The notes under the pieces: model-generated
Seen by the model: the letters and a program-made list of their open reading frames with translations, nothing else
What the model was told of the DNA's origin: nothing
Database searches by the model: none
Assembly (NCBI RefSeq): GCF_913773735.1
Contig: NZ_CAJYEB010000023.1
Location: forward strand, 496,001-560,000
Reading direction: 5' to 3'
DNA: 64,000 nt
Source of the DNA: an uncultured Massilia sp.
Lineage (GTDB): Bacteria; Pseudomonadota; Gammaproteobacteria; Burkholderiales; Burkholderiaceae_D
Program-made: the position numbers and the translations under genes
Shown here: positions 24,968-34,649 of the stretch, in pieces
Layout: every line of letters starts with the position of its first letter
Position numbering within the stretch: position 1 is the stretch's first letter

Positions 24968-26088
24968 GCGAAGACGTCCTGAATCCGCGCGCCGCGGAAG
25001 TCGCGCGCAAGCTGCACCTGGTGCGCGAGGCGCTGGCGCAGGCCGGCGCCGGCGCGATCCGGCTGCGCGGCGTGGACTGGTTCGCCTGGGCCACGGCCGG
25101 AGGCGACGCTTCGGTGCTGCTGGCCGCCGACCTCGGCGTGGCCGACCTGCTGGTCACGCCGCACGAGGCCTGCGTGCTGACCGACGAGATCGAGGCCGAG
25201 CGCCTGCGCCGCGAACAGCTGGCGGACGGCCTCGGGCTGTCCTTCCACATCGCGCCCTGGGCCGAGACGGAACTGCACGACACCTACGTGCTGGGCGCCG
25301 CCGCGGGCGCGCCGGTGCTGTCCGACCATCCGCGCCGCGACGAGCGGCCGCTGCCGCCGGCGCTGCGCCTGCGCCGCATGGTGCTGGAGCCGGGCGAGCA
25401 GGAACGCTACCGCGCGCTCGGCGGCGACGCCGCCGCCGCGATGGCCGCGGCGCTGCGCGCGGCGCGGCCGCACTGGACCGAACACGAACTGGCCGCCGCC
25501 GGCGCGCGCGAGCTGCTGGCGCGCGGGATCCAGCCGGCGCTGGTGCTGGCGGCCGGCGAACGGCGCCTGCCCTTGTTCCGCCATCCGCTGCCGACGCACG
25601 AGGCGCTGGGCGGCCGCGCGATGCTGGTGTTCTGCGCGCGCCGCCATGGCCTGTATGCGAACCTGACCCGCTTCGTCGCGTTCGGCGCGGTGCCGGACGC
25701 GCTGCGGGCCGCCGAGCAGGAGCTGCTGCGCGCCGAGGCGACCGGGCTGGACGCGGTGCGCCCCGGGCAGTCGCTGGCGGCCGTCTACCACGCGCTCGAC
25801 GCCGCCTACCGCCACGCCAACCGCCCGGACGAGATCCGCCGCCACCACCAGGGCGGCATCACGGGCTACGCGGCGCGCGAGATCGTCGCCAGCGCCAGCA
25901 CGGCCACCGGCATCGAGACCGGCATGGCGTTCGCCTTCAACCCGAGCTTTGCCGGGGTCAAGGTCGAGGACACCTTCCTGCTCGGCCCCGGCGGCCTGGA
26001 CAACCTGACGCTGGCCCCGGACTGGCCGGCCACGACCGTCGACGGCCGCGCGCGGCCGCTGTGGCTGGAAGGGGAGGCCATGCCATGA
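24964..26088 (+). CDS. M24 (Xaa-Pro peptidase-like) protein with degenerate metal site
   Basis: A 374-residue cytoplasmic protein with the two-part layout of M24 aminopeptidase-P-like proteins: a creatinase-N-like domain (about 10-130) and a pita-bread domain (about 140-345). Aligned by eye with M24 motifs, the metal-binding Asp of the D-G strand is Cys224 (LVFCARRHG), the Asp of D-TR is Asn233 (YANLTR) and the Glu of EPG is Asn326 (FAFNPSF). The His (RRHHQGG, 294/295) and last Glu335 (VKVEDT) remain. Three of five ligands are thus replaced, so peptidase activity is doubtful. It is coupled to both galT and galK by 4-base overlaps, implying a role tied to galactose metabolism. Confidence 0.82.
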   Translation: MSEDVLNPRAAEVARKLHLVREALAQAGAGAIRLRGVDWFAWATAGGDASVLLAADLGVADLLVTPHEACVLTDEIEAERLRREQLADGLGLSFHIAPWAETELHDTYVLGAAAGAPVLSDHPRRDERPLPPALRLRRMVLEPGEQERYRALGGDAAAAMAAALRAARPHWTEHELAAAGARELLARGIQPALVLAAGERRLPLFRHPLPTHEALGGRAMLVFCARRHGLYANLTRFVAFGAVPDALRAAEQELLRAEATGLDAVRPGQSLAAVYHALDAAYRHANRPDEIRRHHQGGITGYAAREIVASASTATGIETGMAFAFNPSFAGVKVEDTFLLGPGGLDNLTLAPDWPATTVDGRARPLWLEGEAMP

Positions 26089-27183
26089 ACACACCCGAAT
26101 CCTTCTTCGGCGGCGCCCCCGAGGCGCTCGCCTCGGCGCCCGGCCGCGTCAACCTGCTGGGCGAGCACACCGACTACAACGACGGCTTCATGCTGCCGCT
26201 GGCCACGCCCCAGCGCACCGACGTCGCGCTGGCCGCCAGCCAGGACGACCAGCATCACCTGTATTCCGGCACGCTCGACGGCAACGTCACCTTCGCCGCC
26301 CGCGGCGGCAGCGCGCCGCAGGGCTTCGGCAGCTACGTCGAGGGCTGCATCCGCCTGGTCGAGGCGCGCGGCGTGACGGTGCCGCCGCTGCGCATGTTCG
26401 TCTCCACCGCGCTGCCGGTGGGTTCCGGCCTGTCGTCCTCGGCGGCGCTGGAAGTGGCGACGCTGCGCGCGCTGCGCCAGTGGCTCGGCTTCGAACTCGA
26501 CGACGTGGCGCTGGCCCGGCTGGCCCAGCGCGCCGAGGTCGAGTACGCGCGCGTCAACGTCGGCATCATGGACCAGATGGCGTCCAGCCTGTGCGACGAG
26601 CGCAATATGCTGTTCATCGACGCGCGCACGCTGGACCACCGCCTGGTGCCGCTGCCGCCGGAGACGGCGGTCATCGTCGTCGACTCCGGCGTGCCGCGCA
26701 CGCTGGCCGCCAGCAAGTACAACGAGCGCCGCGCCGAATGCGAGGAAGCGGCGCGCAAGCTGGGCGTGGCGGCGCTGCGCGATGTGTCCAACCCGGCCGA
26801 CGCGGCCGCGGTCGAGGCGCTGCCCGAGCCGCTGCGCCGGCGCGCGCGCCACGTGGTGCAGGAAAACCTGCGCGTGCTGGAAGCGGCGCGGGGCGTGTCG
26901 GCCGAACGCTTCGGCGCGCTGATGAACGCGTCGCACGACAGCCTGCGCGACGACTACGCGGTATCGATTCCCGAGCTCGACCAGCTGGTGGCGGCATTGC
27001 GCGCCGCGCCTGGCGTGCTCGGCGCGCGCCTGACGGGCGCCGGCTTCGGCGGGGCCTGCGTGGCCCTGTGCCGGGCCGGGTCCGCCCGCGAGGCCGCACA
27101 GGCAGCACTCTCCACCTACAACAAAGCGGGACGCCAGGGTCGCATCCTGATTCCGGTCCCGACCCAAGGAAAGGAAAACAATA

Positions 27184-28998
<1,815 letters not shown>

Positions 28999-29324
28999 CA
29001 AGCGCCCCGGCGGACCTCGAAGACCGTCGCGGGCGACCGTCCGGCGCGAGGCCGGGCGCCATTCCAGTCCGTCGCGCGGCGCCCGCAGGCGCCGCGCACC
29101 CGGGGGCGTGCGCCCCGCGTCATGCGGCGCGGGTAGCGCGGCCCGCGGGCGCCCTGTCCGGGCGCGACGGAGGAGACACCGGATGGCCGTGCCCGGCCGC
29201 GCGGCCCCTGCCGCGCCGTCCCGGCAGGGCGCGTTCGCCGCCTGCCGGCATCGCCTGCCGGCAGGCGGCACCGCAACGTATTTTCGATCAATCGACGCCC
29301 GCCATGGGCGAACAAGGAGTCATC
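28999..29324. other. GC-rich intergenic region with strong hairpin before the glycosyltransferase gene
   Basis: No gene is credible in this 326-base gap. At 29237-29269 a perfect 14-base inverted repeat (GCCGCCTGCCGGCA and its complement) encloses a 5-base loop, 55 bases before the glycosyltransferase ATG. It is followed by GTATTTT only 12 bases later, so it could be a weak terminator of the gal operon or a 5'-UTR structure of the next gene. An AAGGAG ribosome binding site lies at about 29309-29316. Confidence 0.5.
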
Positions 29325-30701
29325 ATGCCTACCATCGTCGTTTTCAGTCACCTGCGCTGGGATTTCGTGTTCCAGCGGCCGCAGCACCTGCTGTCGCGCC
29401 TGGCGCAGCATTACCCGGTCCTGTTCGTCGAGGAGCCGGAGTACGATGGCGGCGCCCCGTTCATGCACCGGAGCCATCCCGCCCCGAACGTGACCGTGTG
29501 CCGCGCGCACACGCCGATCCAGGCGCCCGGTTTCCACGACGAGCAGCTGCGCCTGCTGCAACCCATGGTCGCGGAACTGGCACCGCCAGGAGAGGACGTC
29601 ATCGCCTGGTTCTATACCCCAATGGCGCTGCCGCTGCTGCAGGCGCTGCAACCGACATGCGTGGTGTACGACTGCATGGACGAGCTGGCGTCGTTCAAGA
29701 ACCCACCCAAGCAATTGCTCCAGCGCGAGAGCGCACTGCTGAACATCGCCGACCTGGTGTTCGCCGGCGGCCCCAGCCTGTACGAGGCGAAGAAACACCG
29801 CCACCCGAACGTGCACTGCTTCCCGAGCAGCGTCGACGTCCAGCACTTCCGCCAGGCGCTCGACCGCGGCCGCAGCCATCCGCAGCAGGATGCCATCCCG
29901 CATCCGCGCCTGGGCTTCTACGGCGTGCTGGACGAACGCTTCGACCCGGAACTGGTCGACCAGGTGGCCGCGGCGCGGCCGGACTGGCAGATCGTGCTGG
30001 CCGGGCCGGTGGTCAAGATCGAGACGGCGCGCCTGCCGCGGCGCCCGAACATCCACTACCTGGGCCAGCAGTCCTACGAGGCGCTGCCCGACCTGCTGGC
30101 CGGCTGGGACGTCTGCCTGATGCCGTTCGCGATCAACGAGGCGACGAAGTTCATCAGCCCGACCAAGGTGCTCGAATACATGGCGGCCCAGCTGCCGATC
30201 GTCGGCACGCCGATCGCCGACGTGGCGAACCCCTACGGCCACGTGGTGGCCATCGCCGGCGATGCCGACGCCTTCACCGCCGCCTGCGAGGCGGCGCTGG
30301 CGCAGACGCCGGAACAGCGCGCGCGCATGGTCGAGGCGATGCAGGCGATCGTCGCCGCCACCTCGTGGAACCGCACCGCGACGCGCATGCGCGAACTCAT
30401 CGACGCGGCGCCGGCGCACGCGGAACGCCGCGCGGCGGCGCGCGCCGCGGCCGTGGAGACCGGCAAGGATGCGGCGGGCGCCATCGCGATCGACAGCGCC
30501 GCGGCGCCGCGCGCAGGCGCGAAGGTCAATCCGTTGCGCACGCACGATGCGCATGCGGCAGCGGCAGCGGCAGCAGGAACTGGAGCGGCAGCAAGAGCGG
30601 GCGCGGCAGCGGGAGGGAGCGGTGCCGCGACGGGCGCCGGATCGGCGGGCGCCGGATCGACGGCGGTGGCGGCGGCAGCGCGGTCGGCCAAGCTCGGTTG
30701 A
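29325..30701 (+). CDS. Glycosyltransferase with Ala-rich C-terminal tail
   Basis: A 458-residue cytoplasmic glycosyltransferase with GT-B-like organisation. The N-terminus VVFSHLRWDFVFQRPQHLLSRLA is typical of a group often annotated beside UDP-galactopyranose mutase or teichuronic-acid-type genes. The donor-site region is FISPTKVLEYMAAQLPIVGTP (about 276-296), where Glu284 is the usual GT-B donor-binding acid. Residues 361-458 are almost only Ala, Gly, Arg and Ser and look disordered. AAGGAG precedes the ATG, chosen over ATG 29304. It follows the gal operon, so a galactose-derived donor is conceivable but not shown. Confidence 0.85.
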   Translation: MPTIVVFSHLRWDFVFQRPQHLLSRLAQHYPVLFVEEPEYDGGAPFMHRSHPAPNVTVCRAHTPIQAPGFHDEQLRLLQPMVAELAPPGEDVIAWFYTPMALPLLQALQPTCVVYDCMDELASFKNPPKQLLQRESALLNIADLVFAGGPSLYEAKKHRHPNVHCFPSSVDVQHFRQALDRGRSHPQQDAIPHPRLGFYGVLDERFDPELVDQVAAARPDWQIVLAGPVVKIETARLPRRPNIHYLGQQSYEALPDLLAGWDVCLMPFAINEATKFISPTKVLEYMAAQLPIVGTPIADVANPYGHVVAIAGDADAFTAACEAALAQTPEQRARMVEAMQAIVAATSWNRTATRMRELIDAAPAHAERRAAARAAAVETGKDAAGAIAIDSAAAPRAGAKVNPLRTHDAHAAAAAAAGTGAAARAGAAAGGSGAATGAGSAGAGSTAVAAAARSAKLG

Positions 30702-31059
30702 GTTCCGGTTGAGTTCCGGTTGCACCGCCGCTGCGCCGCCGTCGCGCCCCGGTCGGGCGTGCGAGCGGCCATGCGGCCGCGTCGTCCCGGCCAAGGCTGG
30801 GGTTAAGGCCGGCGCCGGGGGCCGAGCGTTGCCATGACGGGCAAACCGACCCTGGCCTGCGCCGGGGTGACGGTCTTGCCGTCGGTCGGATGGCGCGCGG
30901 GCGGCTGCGCGTAGCAGGCGGTTCGGCCCGCACTGCCGAAAACCCGTATCGTCCGGCGCTACGGTTCGCGCCAATGGGCGCGCCATTGGCTTGTCCGTAG
31001 CGCCGCACGCGCCTCGCTCGTCGCCGGTATCGGCGCGGACCCTTCCGCCCCGCAGACTC
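30702..31059. other. Intergenic region with dispersed palindromes
   Basis: This 358-base gap holds no credible gene. It starts with a short tandem duplication of GGTTGAGTTCC (about 30697-30720). It then contains copies of the family-1 palindrome (CCTGGCCTGCGCCGGGG at about 30851-30867, and a diverged one near 30783-30806). Gene-sized frames here are artefacts of these repeats. Confidence 0.5.
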
Positions 31060-31575
31060 CTAGCGCTGGATCACGCCGCCCGACAGGCTGACCCGGTCGC
31101 CGCTGCGAAAGTCCGGCGTGGCGTCCTGCGTCACCATCTGGGTGCTGCCGTCGTCCATGCGCAGCGTGATGCGATAGCTCTGGCTGGGCGAGCTGCCGGT
31201 GGCGCCCGCGCTGCCGCTGCTGCCCATGGCGGTGTCGCCCTCGGTGCCGGTGGCGACCTGGCGCTGCACCGGTTCGATGTCGGCGACGGTGGCGTTCGGG
31301 CTGGCGCCGGCCTGGCCTTGTTGCGCGCCGGTCATGTCGCCGGTGGTGGCTGCCTGGCCGCCGGACTGGTCGTAGCCCGAGCTGCCTGAGCTACCGGAGT
31401 TGCCGGAGCTGCCGGAGCTGCCGGTACCGCCGTCGGCGCTGCTGCCCGTGGCGGCGCCGGTGCCGCTGCCGCCGCTGCCGTCCGTGCCGCCGCCGCGCCA
31501 CTGGGCGCACGCGGACAGGCCGATTGCCAGCGCCAGCATGCCCGCCAGTACCACGCTGTGGTGTTGTTGCTTCAT
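31060..31575 (-). CDS. Gly/Ser-rich lipoprotein
   Basis: A 171-residue predicted outer membrane lipoprotein: the signal ends in GLSAC with Cys at about residue 22. A long Gly/Ser/Thr/Gln linker (about 27-110) includes GSSGSSGNSGSSGSSG. The C-terminal 50 residues (YRITLRMDDGSTQMVTQ, then GDRVSLSGGVIQR) resemble the end of SlyB/PcpS-type lipoproteins, which normally follow a glycine zipper not clearly present here. GGAAGGAGT precedes the ATG at 31575; the longer frame upstream is not supported. It probably has an envelope-stress or structural role. Confidence 0.8.
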   Translation of the reverse strand: MKQQHHSVVLAGMLALAIGLSACAQWRGGGTDGSGGSGTGAATGSSADGGTGSSGSSGNSGSSGSSGYDQSGGQAATTGDMTGAQQGQAGASPNATVADIEPVQRQVATGTEGDTAMGSSGSAGATGSSPSQSYRITLRMDDGSTQMVTQDATPDFRSGDRVSLSGGVIQR

Positions 31576-31756
31576 GATCGACTCCTTCCGATGGGATAGT
31601 GTCAGGGCACCCCGGACGCGGCAGGGGCGGCGTGCCGCCCGCCGCCGCGACGGAGCGTCCGCGGTTTCCGCGAGTAGGGATGTGACGATGCCGCGAGCCA
31701 CTTCGGTAAGAGGCGCGGCGGGACGTCGCGTTCAGGCCGACTCGGGTTGGGCATGA

Positions 31757-31775
31757 GCCACGTCAAGGACGTGGC
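31757..31775. repeat. Perfect 8-base hairpin downstream of the VanZ-like gene
   Basis: GCCACGTC-AAG-GACGTGGC forms an 8-bp stem with a 3-base loop, 21 bases after the stop of the leftward VanZ-like gene. There is no T-run on either strand, so it is not a classic terminator. It may stabilise the transcript end. Confidence 0.4.
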
Positions 31776-31795
31776 GATGAGGGAAGGGCGCCGGT

Positions 31796-32209
31796 TCAGC
31801 GCCGGCCGCCGGCCGCACGGGCCGGCAAGACGCGCGCCAGCAGCAGCGACAGCAGCGCGCAGGTGGCGATCGCCGCCGCGCAGTCGACCGCCCAGTCGCG
31901 CACGTCGGCGCCGCGGTAGGGGAAGAAGCTCTGGACGAATTCGTCGCCCGCGCCCATGGCGGCCACCAGCAGGATCGCCCTGGCGGATCGCGCCAGCACG
32001 CCGCCGCCGCCGCCGAAGAAGCACAGGCAGGCGAGCACGGCGTAGGCGGTCGAATGCAGCACCGCGCCGGAGGCGTACTGGCCGATGTCGGCGCGCGCGC
32101 CCGGGATCGAGCCGGCGACCAGGATCGCCAGGTACATGACGGTGGCGGTGGCGATGCAGAGGCGCCGCAGGCGCAGGTCGTGCAGGAGGATGGACGGCAG
32201 GTCGGTCAT
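31796..32209 (-). CDS. VanZ-like membrane protein
   Basis: A 137-residue integral membrane protein with about four hydrophobic helices (for example CIATATVMYLAILVAGSIPG near residues 15-34). The VanZ-like signature GDEFVQSFFPYRGADVRDWAVD is near the C-terminus, with the conserved Asp-Glu, Gln and Arg. VanZ-like proteins are of largely unknown function; VanZ itself gives low-level teicoplanin resistance. The start at 32209 (MTDLPS) was chosen over an upstream ATG that would add 34 charged residues. Confidence 0.82.
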   Translation of the reverse strand: MTDLPSILLHDLRLRRLCIATATVMYLAILVAGSIPGARADIGQYASGAVLHSTAYAVLACLCFFGGGGGVLARSARAILLVAAMGAGDEFVQSFFPYRGADVRDWAVDCAAAIATCALLSLLLARVLPARAAGGRR

Positions 32210-32372
32210 CGGTCGGTGCGGGTAAAACCGACACCTTACCATGGGTGCGCGCAGCGCTGCGGACGCGAGCACGCACGGGGCGGCGCCGCGATCCGGCGTC
32301 GCCGCTGGCACGCGGCGGCAACCGGCGTCGCCGCATTGCGGGAGGACGCAGGGGGCCGCGGGCGGTGTCGCG

Positions 32373-32690
32373 TCAGATGGTCAGCGCCGGCTTGCCGTCA
32401 GGGTAGTGCGCGTCGAAGCAGCTGGCGCAGTCCGCGCAGAACAGGTGGGCCATGCGTACCGCCGACTGGCGCAGCACGAGCTTCAGGTGGCCGCTCTGGC
32501 ATTTCGGGCAGGTTTCGCGGACCGTGCCGAAGGTCTGGAGCTGCAGCGGTTGCGCCTCGTCCTCGAGATGGTCGATGACCATGCGCGGGTTCAGCTCGCT
32601 GAGGACCAGGCAATCGCCGTCCTCGGCGCGGCGGCGCGACGGGTTGAAGGGCTGGGGTGGCGACAGCGTCTCGTGTACGGGTGAAGTCAT
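32373..32690 (-). CDS. Small zinc-ribbon-like protein
   Basis: A 105-residue soluble protein with two Cys pairs, CPKC at about 61-64 and CADC at about 85-88. They are about 20 residues apart and likely bind one zinc ion. The N-terminal half is acidic (NPSRRRAEDGDCLVLSELNPRM). I do not recognise a named family. It stands alone, with non-coding DNA on the right. Regulation or protein contact through the ribbon is possible but not shown. Confidence 0.7.
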   Translation of the reverse strand: MTSPVHETLSPPQPFNPSRRRAEDGDCLVLSELNPRMVIDHLEDEAQPLQLQTFGTVRETCPKCQSGHLKLVLRQSAVRMAHLFCADCASCFDAHYPDGKPALTI

Positions 32691-32844
32691 TGGACGGTTT
32701 CCCTATGTGATAGTGTCTGGACCCCCGTGCGAATGTGAAACAGTGCACGGTGCAAGTTTCATGATAGCGGAATATGGTGTTGCTTCAAGCTCGGCCGTGG
32801 AACTTTTTGTGCGCTGCGTGGCGCGCGGAAACAAGGCGTGCGCC

Positions 32845-32875
32845 AAAAAAAATGCCCGCCAACGGAAGACGGGCA
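32845..32875 (-). terminator. Rho-independent terminator (minus strand)
   Basis: On the minus strand TGCCCG and CGGGCA form a 6-bp stem around an 11-base loop, followed directly by eight T residues (complement of 32845-32852). This is a strong intrinsic terminator for leftward transcription. It would end the candidate small RNA. Confidence 0.75.
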
Positions 32876-32976
32876 CAACCCAAGATCGGGCCAAGAGACG
32901 CGGAAACCGGTGCGGTGTGCGGCGCCTGGCGCGGCACACCTTCTGCATCACGCATATCGGTTGCGTGTATCCAGTG
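32845..32976 (-). ncRNA. Candidate small RNA with own promoter-like -10 and terminator
   Basis: Reading leftward, TATACT (complement of 32982-32987) could be a -10 box, with a start near 32975. Then comes a nearly perfect hairpin at 32914-32940 (GGTGTGC and GCGCC arms around a single central base, one mismatch), and then an intrinsic terminator at 32845-32875. The predicted RNA is about 125-130 nt. No good -35 box was seen. No conserved ORF explains the region: the overlapping 116-codon frame reads through the terminator. I do not recognise it as 6S, tmRNA or another known RNA. Confidence 0.4.
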
Positions 32977-33131
32977 AATCCAGTATAGGAGGCGAATATG
33001 ACTCGGGTATGACAGGCCTCAAGCGAATCGCGGTCCCCGAACGAACTGGTCACGCTGTGTCGCAGTCGGCACGATGGACAGGGTTTTCGCTCAAGAATTT
33101 CCAGGAGGGTGAGCAGACGCAGCAGAAGGTC

Positions 33132-33161
33132 AAAAAAAAAAGCCCGCTTGCTTGGCGGGCT
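33132..33161 (-). terminator. Rho-independent terminator of the SDR gene (minus strand)
   Basis: On the minus strand AGCCCGC and GCGGGCT pair in a 7-bp stem with a 7-base loop, followed by ten T residues (complement of 33132-33141). It lies about 150 bases downstream of the SDR stop and is the natural end of that transcript. Confidence 0.85.
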
Positions 33162-33307
33162 TCAAACTATTTTCTTGGAGGAGAATAGTGGAGACAGGTG
33201 CGATTATGTTGCAGCGCGAGATGACTGTCCAATTCCCATTTCGGATACCAGATATTGATTGTGCCTATAATGGCTGAGCGCAACGCCGGTTTCCACGCAT
33301 CCGGCCA

Positions 33308-34072
33308 TCAATCCCTGACGGGCACCGTGTAGTTCAGCGCCATCCGGCCGCCATCCGCGTACAGCGTCTGGCCGGTGATGTAGGACGCGTCGTCGCTGGC
33401 CAGGAAGGCGACGATGGCGGCGATCTCCTCCGGCTCGCCGCAGCGGCCCAGCGGGGTGCGCGACAGGATCGTGTGGCGCGCCTCCGGGCTGGCCAGCACC
33501 GCTTCCTTGGCCAGCTCGGTCAGGATCGTGCCGGGGCCGACGGCGTTCACGCGGATGCCGTGCTGCGCCAGCGAGATCGACGCCACCCGCGTCAGCTGGT
33601 TCACGCCGCCCTTCGAGATCACGTAGGGCACCTGGTTGGCGATCGTCAGCTCGGCGTTCACGCTGGACATGTTGACGATGCAGCCGCCGCCCCGCTTGAC
33701 CATCTCGCGCGCCACCGCCTGGCTGCACAGGAACATCGATTTCAGGTTGATGCGCAGGACACGGTCGAAGTCCTCTTCTTCCAGGTCGAGGAAGCCGGCG
33801 GCGTGGGTGACGCCGGCATTGTTGACCAGGATGTCGACGTGGCCGAAGGCGGCGAGCGTCGCGGCCAGCATGGCCTCGACGTCGGCCTTGACGCCGACGT
33901 CGGCGCGCACGAAGCGGGCGGCATCGCCCAGGGCGGCGGCGGCCTGCGCGCCGTCTTCGCGCACGTCGGCCAGCATCACGCGCGCGCCCTCCTGCACGAG
34001 GCGCCGGGCGCAGGCGAGGCCGATGCCCTGGCTGGCTCCGGTGACGATGGCGACTTTCTGGGCGAGTTTCAT
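33308..34072 (-). CDS. Short-chain dehydrogenase/reductase
   Basis: A 254-residue classical SDR. The cofactor motif TGASQGIG is at 11-18, NNAG at 84-87 and the catalytic Ser at about 136-137 (NMSSVNA). Tyr150 and Lys154 (PYVISK) and the closing GQTLYADGG complete the fold. Asp36 (MLADVRE), after the second strand, indicates NAD preference. It is a single-gene unit with its own terminator at 33132-33161. The substrate is probably a sugar, polyol or 3-hydroxyacyl compound; sequence does not decide. Confidence 0.93.
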   Translation of the reverse strand: MKLAQKVAIVTGASQGIGLACARRLVQEGARVMLADVREDGAQAAAALGDAARFVRADVGVKADVEAMLAATLAAFGHVDILVNNAGVTHAAGFLDLEEEDFDRVLRINLKSMFLCSQAVAREMVKRGGGCIVNMSSVNAELTIANQVPYVISKGGVNQLTRVASISLAQHGIRVNAVGPGTILTELAKEAVLASPEARHTILSRTPLGRCGEPEEIAAIVAFLASDDASYITGQTLYADGGRMALNYTVPVRD

Positions 34073-34136
34073 GGGGCTTACCTTTCGAATGCGGACAAAG
34101 CCGCCATTCTACCCAGCTACCCGGCCGCTGCGGGCC

Positions 34137-34649
34137 TCACAGCATCAGCGGCTGGTCGGGCAACTCGTTGGCGCGTCCCCCGTTGGCCGGGAAATGGCGC
34201 CGCAGCAGGTCGTTGACCTGTCCGACGGCCGCCAGCGTGGCGCCGTGGAAGTCGCCGCGCGCGAAGCCCTGCGTGAGGGTGGCGCACACGGCCTGCCAGG
34301 TGGCGGCGTCGATGCGGCGGTCGATGCCGCGGTCGGCCACGATGTCGACCTTGTGCTCGGCCAGGTTGACGTAGATGAGGACGCCGCAATTCTCCTCGGT
34401 GTCCCAGATGCCGTAGTCGGCGAACAGCGCGAGCGCGCGCTGGCGGTTGGTCACGCCGGACCAGGCCGCCGACAGCGGCAGGGCCTTCTCGACGATCAGG
34501 CGCACTTCGCCGCGGTGCATCCGTTCTCCGGCCGCGATCGCTTCGCCGATGGCGGCCAGCGTCGCCGCCGGGAAGGCGCGCTCGGCCTCGGTGCGGGTGC
34601 TGAGCAGGTGGCGCAGGGCGCGCCGGACGGGGTTCTGCGGTTCAATCAC
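34137..34649 (-). CDS. TPM-domain protein (second TPM gene of the LemA operon)
   Basis: A 170-residue protein with a TPM-like domain (GEVRLIVEKALPL, then RALALFADYGIWDTEENCGVLIYVNLAEHKVDIVADRGID). It lacks signal peptide and the Gly-rich tail of its neighbour. The start is a GTG (complement of 34647-34649) overlapping the stop of the upstream TPM gene by 4 bases. It is the last gene of a lemA-ygcG-TPM unit. Such sets are widespread, and their role in the envelope is not settled. Confidence 0.85.
   Translation of the reverse strand: MIEPQNPVRRALRHLLSTRTEAERAFPAATLAAIGEAIAAGERMHRGEVRLIVEKALPLSAAWSGVTNRQRALALFADYGIWDTEENCGVLIYVNLAEHKVDIVADRGIDRRIDAATWQAVCATLTQGFARGDFHGATLAAVGQVNDLLRRHFPANGGRANELPDQPLML

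Noticed and set aside
31757-31775. 8-bp hairpin considered as terminator of the VanZ-like gene
   Set aside because: There is no T-run on the minus strand after it, so I list it only as a hairpin.
32703-33053. A 116-codon minus-strand frame in the gap before the SDR gene
   Set aside because: It reads straight through an intrinsic terminator and the hairpin at 32914-32940 and shows no protein-like pattern; the region fits a small RNA better.
32976-33300. Possible tRNA or tmRNA near the twin terminators
   Set aside because: No cloverleaf, T-loop (GGTTCGA-type) or CCA end could be found; only terminator hairpins and promoter-like elements are visible.
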